A stretch of DNA of 16,126 nt from Maribacter sp. (GTDB taxonomy: Bacteria > Bacteroidota > Bacteroidia > Flavobacteriales > Flavobacteriaceae). Location of the stretch: contig QILY01000251.1 in the NCBI GenBank assembly GCA_003232155.1, positions 1-16,126 of the forward strand, in the 5' to 3' direction. A program made the translations under genes and the position numbers. The notes below the pieces were generated by a model. The model worked only from the letters and a program-made list of their open reading frames with translations, had not been told where the DNA came from and did no database searches. This document shows positions 15,003 through 16,126 of this stretch, one piece after another. Position 1 is the stretch's first letter, and every line of letters begins with the position of its first letter.

Positions 15003-15040
15003 AAAAAAGACCTTTACTTGATGTGGCAAAGGCCTTTTTA
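15003..15040 (-). terminator. Terminator after icd
   Basis: Arms at 15004-15015 and 15028-15039 pair over 12 positions with one G-T wobble around a 12-nt loop. Read on the minus strand, GGCCTTT pairs with AAAGGTC and is followed by TTTTTT. It starts 22 bp after the icd stop, separating icd from the TonB receptor. It is nearly symmetrical and would also work on the plus strand. Confidence 0.8.
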
Positions 15041-15061
15041 GTTAGAATCTTGTAATTTAAA

Positions 15062-16126
15062 CTACATATTATCTAATATGCTATTCAAAGTTTCACTAGG
15101 TCGCATTGCTTTAGCTACCAATTCTTTGTTGGGTTTGTAGTATCCCCCAATTTCTTTTGATGAACCTTGAGCATTGGTTAACTCTCTCAAAATTTGTATT
15201 TCTTTATCTTTCATGTCTTTATAAACTTGAGCAAATAAAGCTTTAAGTTCTATGTCTTTATCTTGGTTGGCTAAAGCTTCAGCCCAATAAAGAGCAAGAT
15301 AAAAATGACTGCCTCTGGTATCCAGTTCTTTTACTTTTCTAGATGGGGACTTATTGTTATCCAAGAATTTTTCTGTAGCATTATCCAAAGTATCACCCAA
15401 TACTTTAGCTTTTACATTATTATATTTTTCGCCAAAAAATTCTAATGAAACACTCAGTGCCAAGAATTCTCCTAAAGAATCCCATCTTAAATGTCCTTCT
15501 TCTAAAAATTGCTCAACGTGTTTTGGCGCAGAACCACCTGCTCCTGTTTCAAATAATCTACCACCATTCATTAATGGTACTATAGATAACATTTTTGCAC
15601 TGGTACCCACTTCAAGAATAGGAAAAAGATCTGTTAGGTAATCTCTTAGTACATTACCAGATACTGATATGGTATCTTTACCATTTTTAATACGCTCAAG
15701 CGTAAATTCAGTAGCTTTTATAGGAGATAAAATTCTAATATCCAAACCTGAAGTATCATAATCGGGAAGATAAGAATTCACTTTCTTGATCAATTCAGCA
15801 TCATGGCTTCTCTCTTCATCCAACCAAAAAACAGCAGGAGTATTCGATGCTCTTGCTCTTGTCACTGCCAATTTTATCCAATCTTGAATAGGAGCATCTT
15901 TTACTTGGCACATTCTCCATATATCACCTTTTTCAACTTGATGTTCTATATAGGTCTCTTCCGAATTGATATCAATTATTTTGACAAGGCCGTTAGCAGC
16001 TATTTCAAAGGTTTTATCATGAGAACCATATTCTTCAGCTTTTTGGGCCATAAGACCTACGTTGGGTACCGTACCCATTTTTGTAGGGTCAAACGCTCCG
16101 TGTTTTTTGCAAAAATCAATTGTAGC
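15062..16126 (-). CDS. icd: Isocitrate dehydrogenase (NADP), monomeric type, partial (C-terminal part)
   Basis: TCA-cycle enzyme that decarboxylates isocitrate to 2-oxoglutarate with NADP. This is the large monomeric form (IDH-II, usually about 740 residues), unrelated in length to the homodimeric E. coli Icd. The frame stays open to the right edge, so 354 residues, about the C-terminal half, are visible. An internal ATG at 16078 is not the start, since 16 codons upstream (ending GAFDPTK) continue the known protein. Diagnostic stretches are GTVPNVGLMAQKAEEYGSHD, WLDEERSHDAELI, SVSGNVLRDYLTDLFPILE, MNGGRLFETGAGGSAPKHV, GHLRWDSLGEFLAL and DTRGSHFYLALYWA. The last two carry residues known to contact NADP in the Azotobacter enzyme. 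No disruption is seen. Confidence 0.95.
   Translation of the reverse strand, partial: ATIDFCKKHGAFDPTKMGTVPNVGLMAQKAEEYGSHDKTFEIAANGLVKIIDINSEETYIEHQVEKGDIWRMCQVKDAPIQDWIKLAVTRARASNTPAVFWLDEERSHDAELIKKVNSYLPDYDTSGLDIRILSPIKATEFTLERIKNGKDTISVSGNVLRDYLTDLFPILEVGTSAKMLSIVPLMNGGRLFETGAGGSAPKHVEQFLEEGHLRWDSLGEFLALSVSLEFFGEKYNNVKAKVLGDTLDNATEKFLDNNKSPSRKVKELDTRGSHFYLALYWAEALANQDKDIELKALFAQVYKDMKDKEIQILRELTNAQGSSKEIGGYYKPNKELVAKAMRPSETLNSILDNM

Noticed and set aside
1..16126. CRISPR arrays, tRNA genes, integrase or prophage genes, toxin-antitoxin or defence cassettes
   Set aside because: No spaced direct-repeat array, tRNA cloverleaf, recombinase or toxin-like product was seen on either strand by eye.

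Overview
The window is about 16 kb of a low-GC (roughly mid-30s %) chromosome from the Bacteroidetes, most likely a marine member of the Flavobacteriaceae. The signs are: families largely confined to that phylum (DUF6495, DUF4294, DUF6095, DUF4249 beside a TonB receptor with an N-terminal carboxypeptidase-like domain); A-rich leaders without clear Shine-Dalgarno sequences; and Bacteroidetes-type promoters (TTG, about 20 bp, TAnnTTTG) before rpsF and hisS. The genus cannot be fixed from the sequence alone. Gene content is mostly core and housekeeping. I found no prophage, CRISPR array, tRNA, rRNA, transposase or defence cassette.

Layout: (1) 111-4839, plus strand: nadC, a YihY/BrkB membrane protein, a DUF2147 secreted protein and priA, butted or overlapping as one apparent operon. 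(2) 4894-5643, minus strand: a LytTR response regulator with its own terminator. (3) 5831-7043, plus strand: rpsF-rpsR-rplI with a recognisable promoter and a strong terminator, followed by a DUF6495 gene (7133-7609). (4) 7606-7993: an intergenic stretch with a 168-bp MITE-like inverted-repeat element, a second short palindromic repeat and the hisS promoter. (5) hisS (7994-9370), facing an M42 aminopeptidase gene on the minus strand across a 98-bp nested palindrome. (6) 10718-11404, plus strand: a DUF4294 exported protein, convergent by 3 bp with a minus-strand set (DUF6095, DUF4249 lipoprotein, TonB-dependent receptor). (7) The 3' part of icd (monomeric NADP-isocitrate dehydrogenase), minus strand, running off the right edge.

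Functions: NAD synthesis (nadC), replication restart (priA), ribosome assembly (S6, S18, L9), tRNA charging (hisS), TCA cycle (icd), peptide turnover (M42), signalling (LytTR) and outer-membrane uptake (TonB receptor with DUF4249). Four start codons were corrected or extended: rpsF to 5885, DUF6095 to 11638, the TonB receptor to 14887, and icd open to the window edge at 16126.

No obviously new multi-gene system is visible. The best leads are small: a 12-bp phased repeat resembling LytTR sites between the response regulator and rpsF, the CTAG-flanked MITE-like element that overlaps the DUF6495 stop codon, the GC-rich nested palindrome between hisS and the M42 gene, and the conserved but uncharacterised DUF genes.
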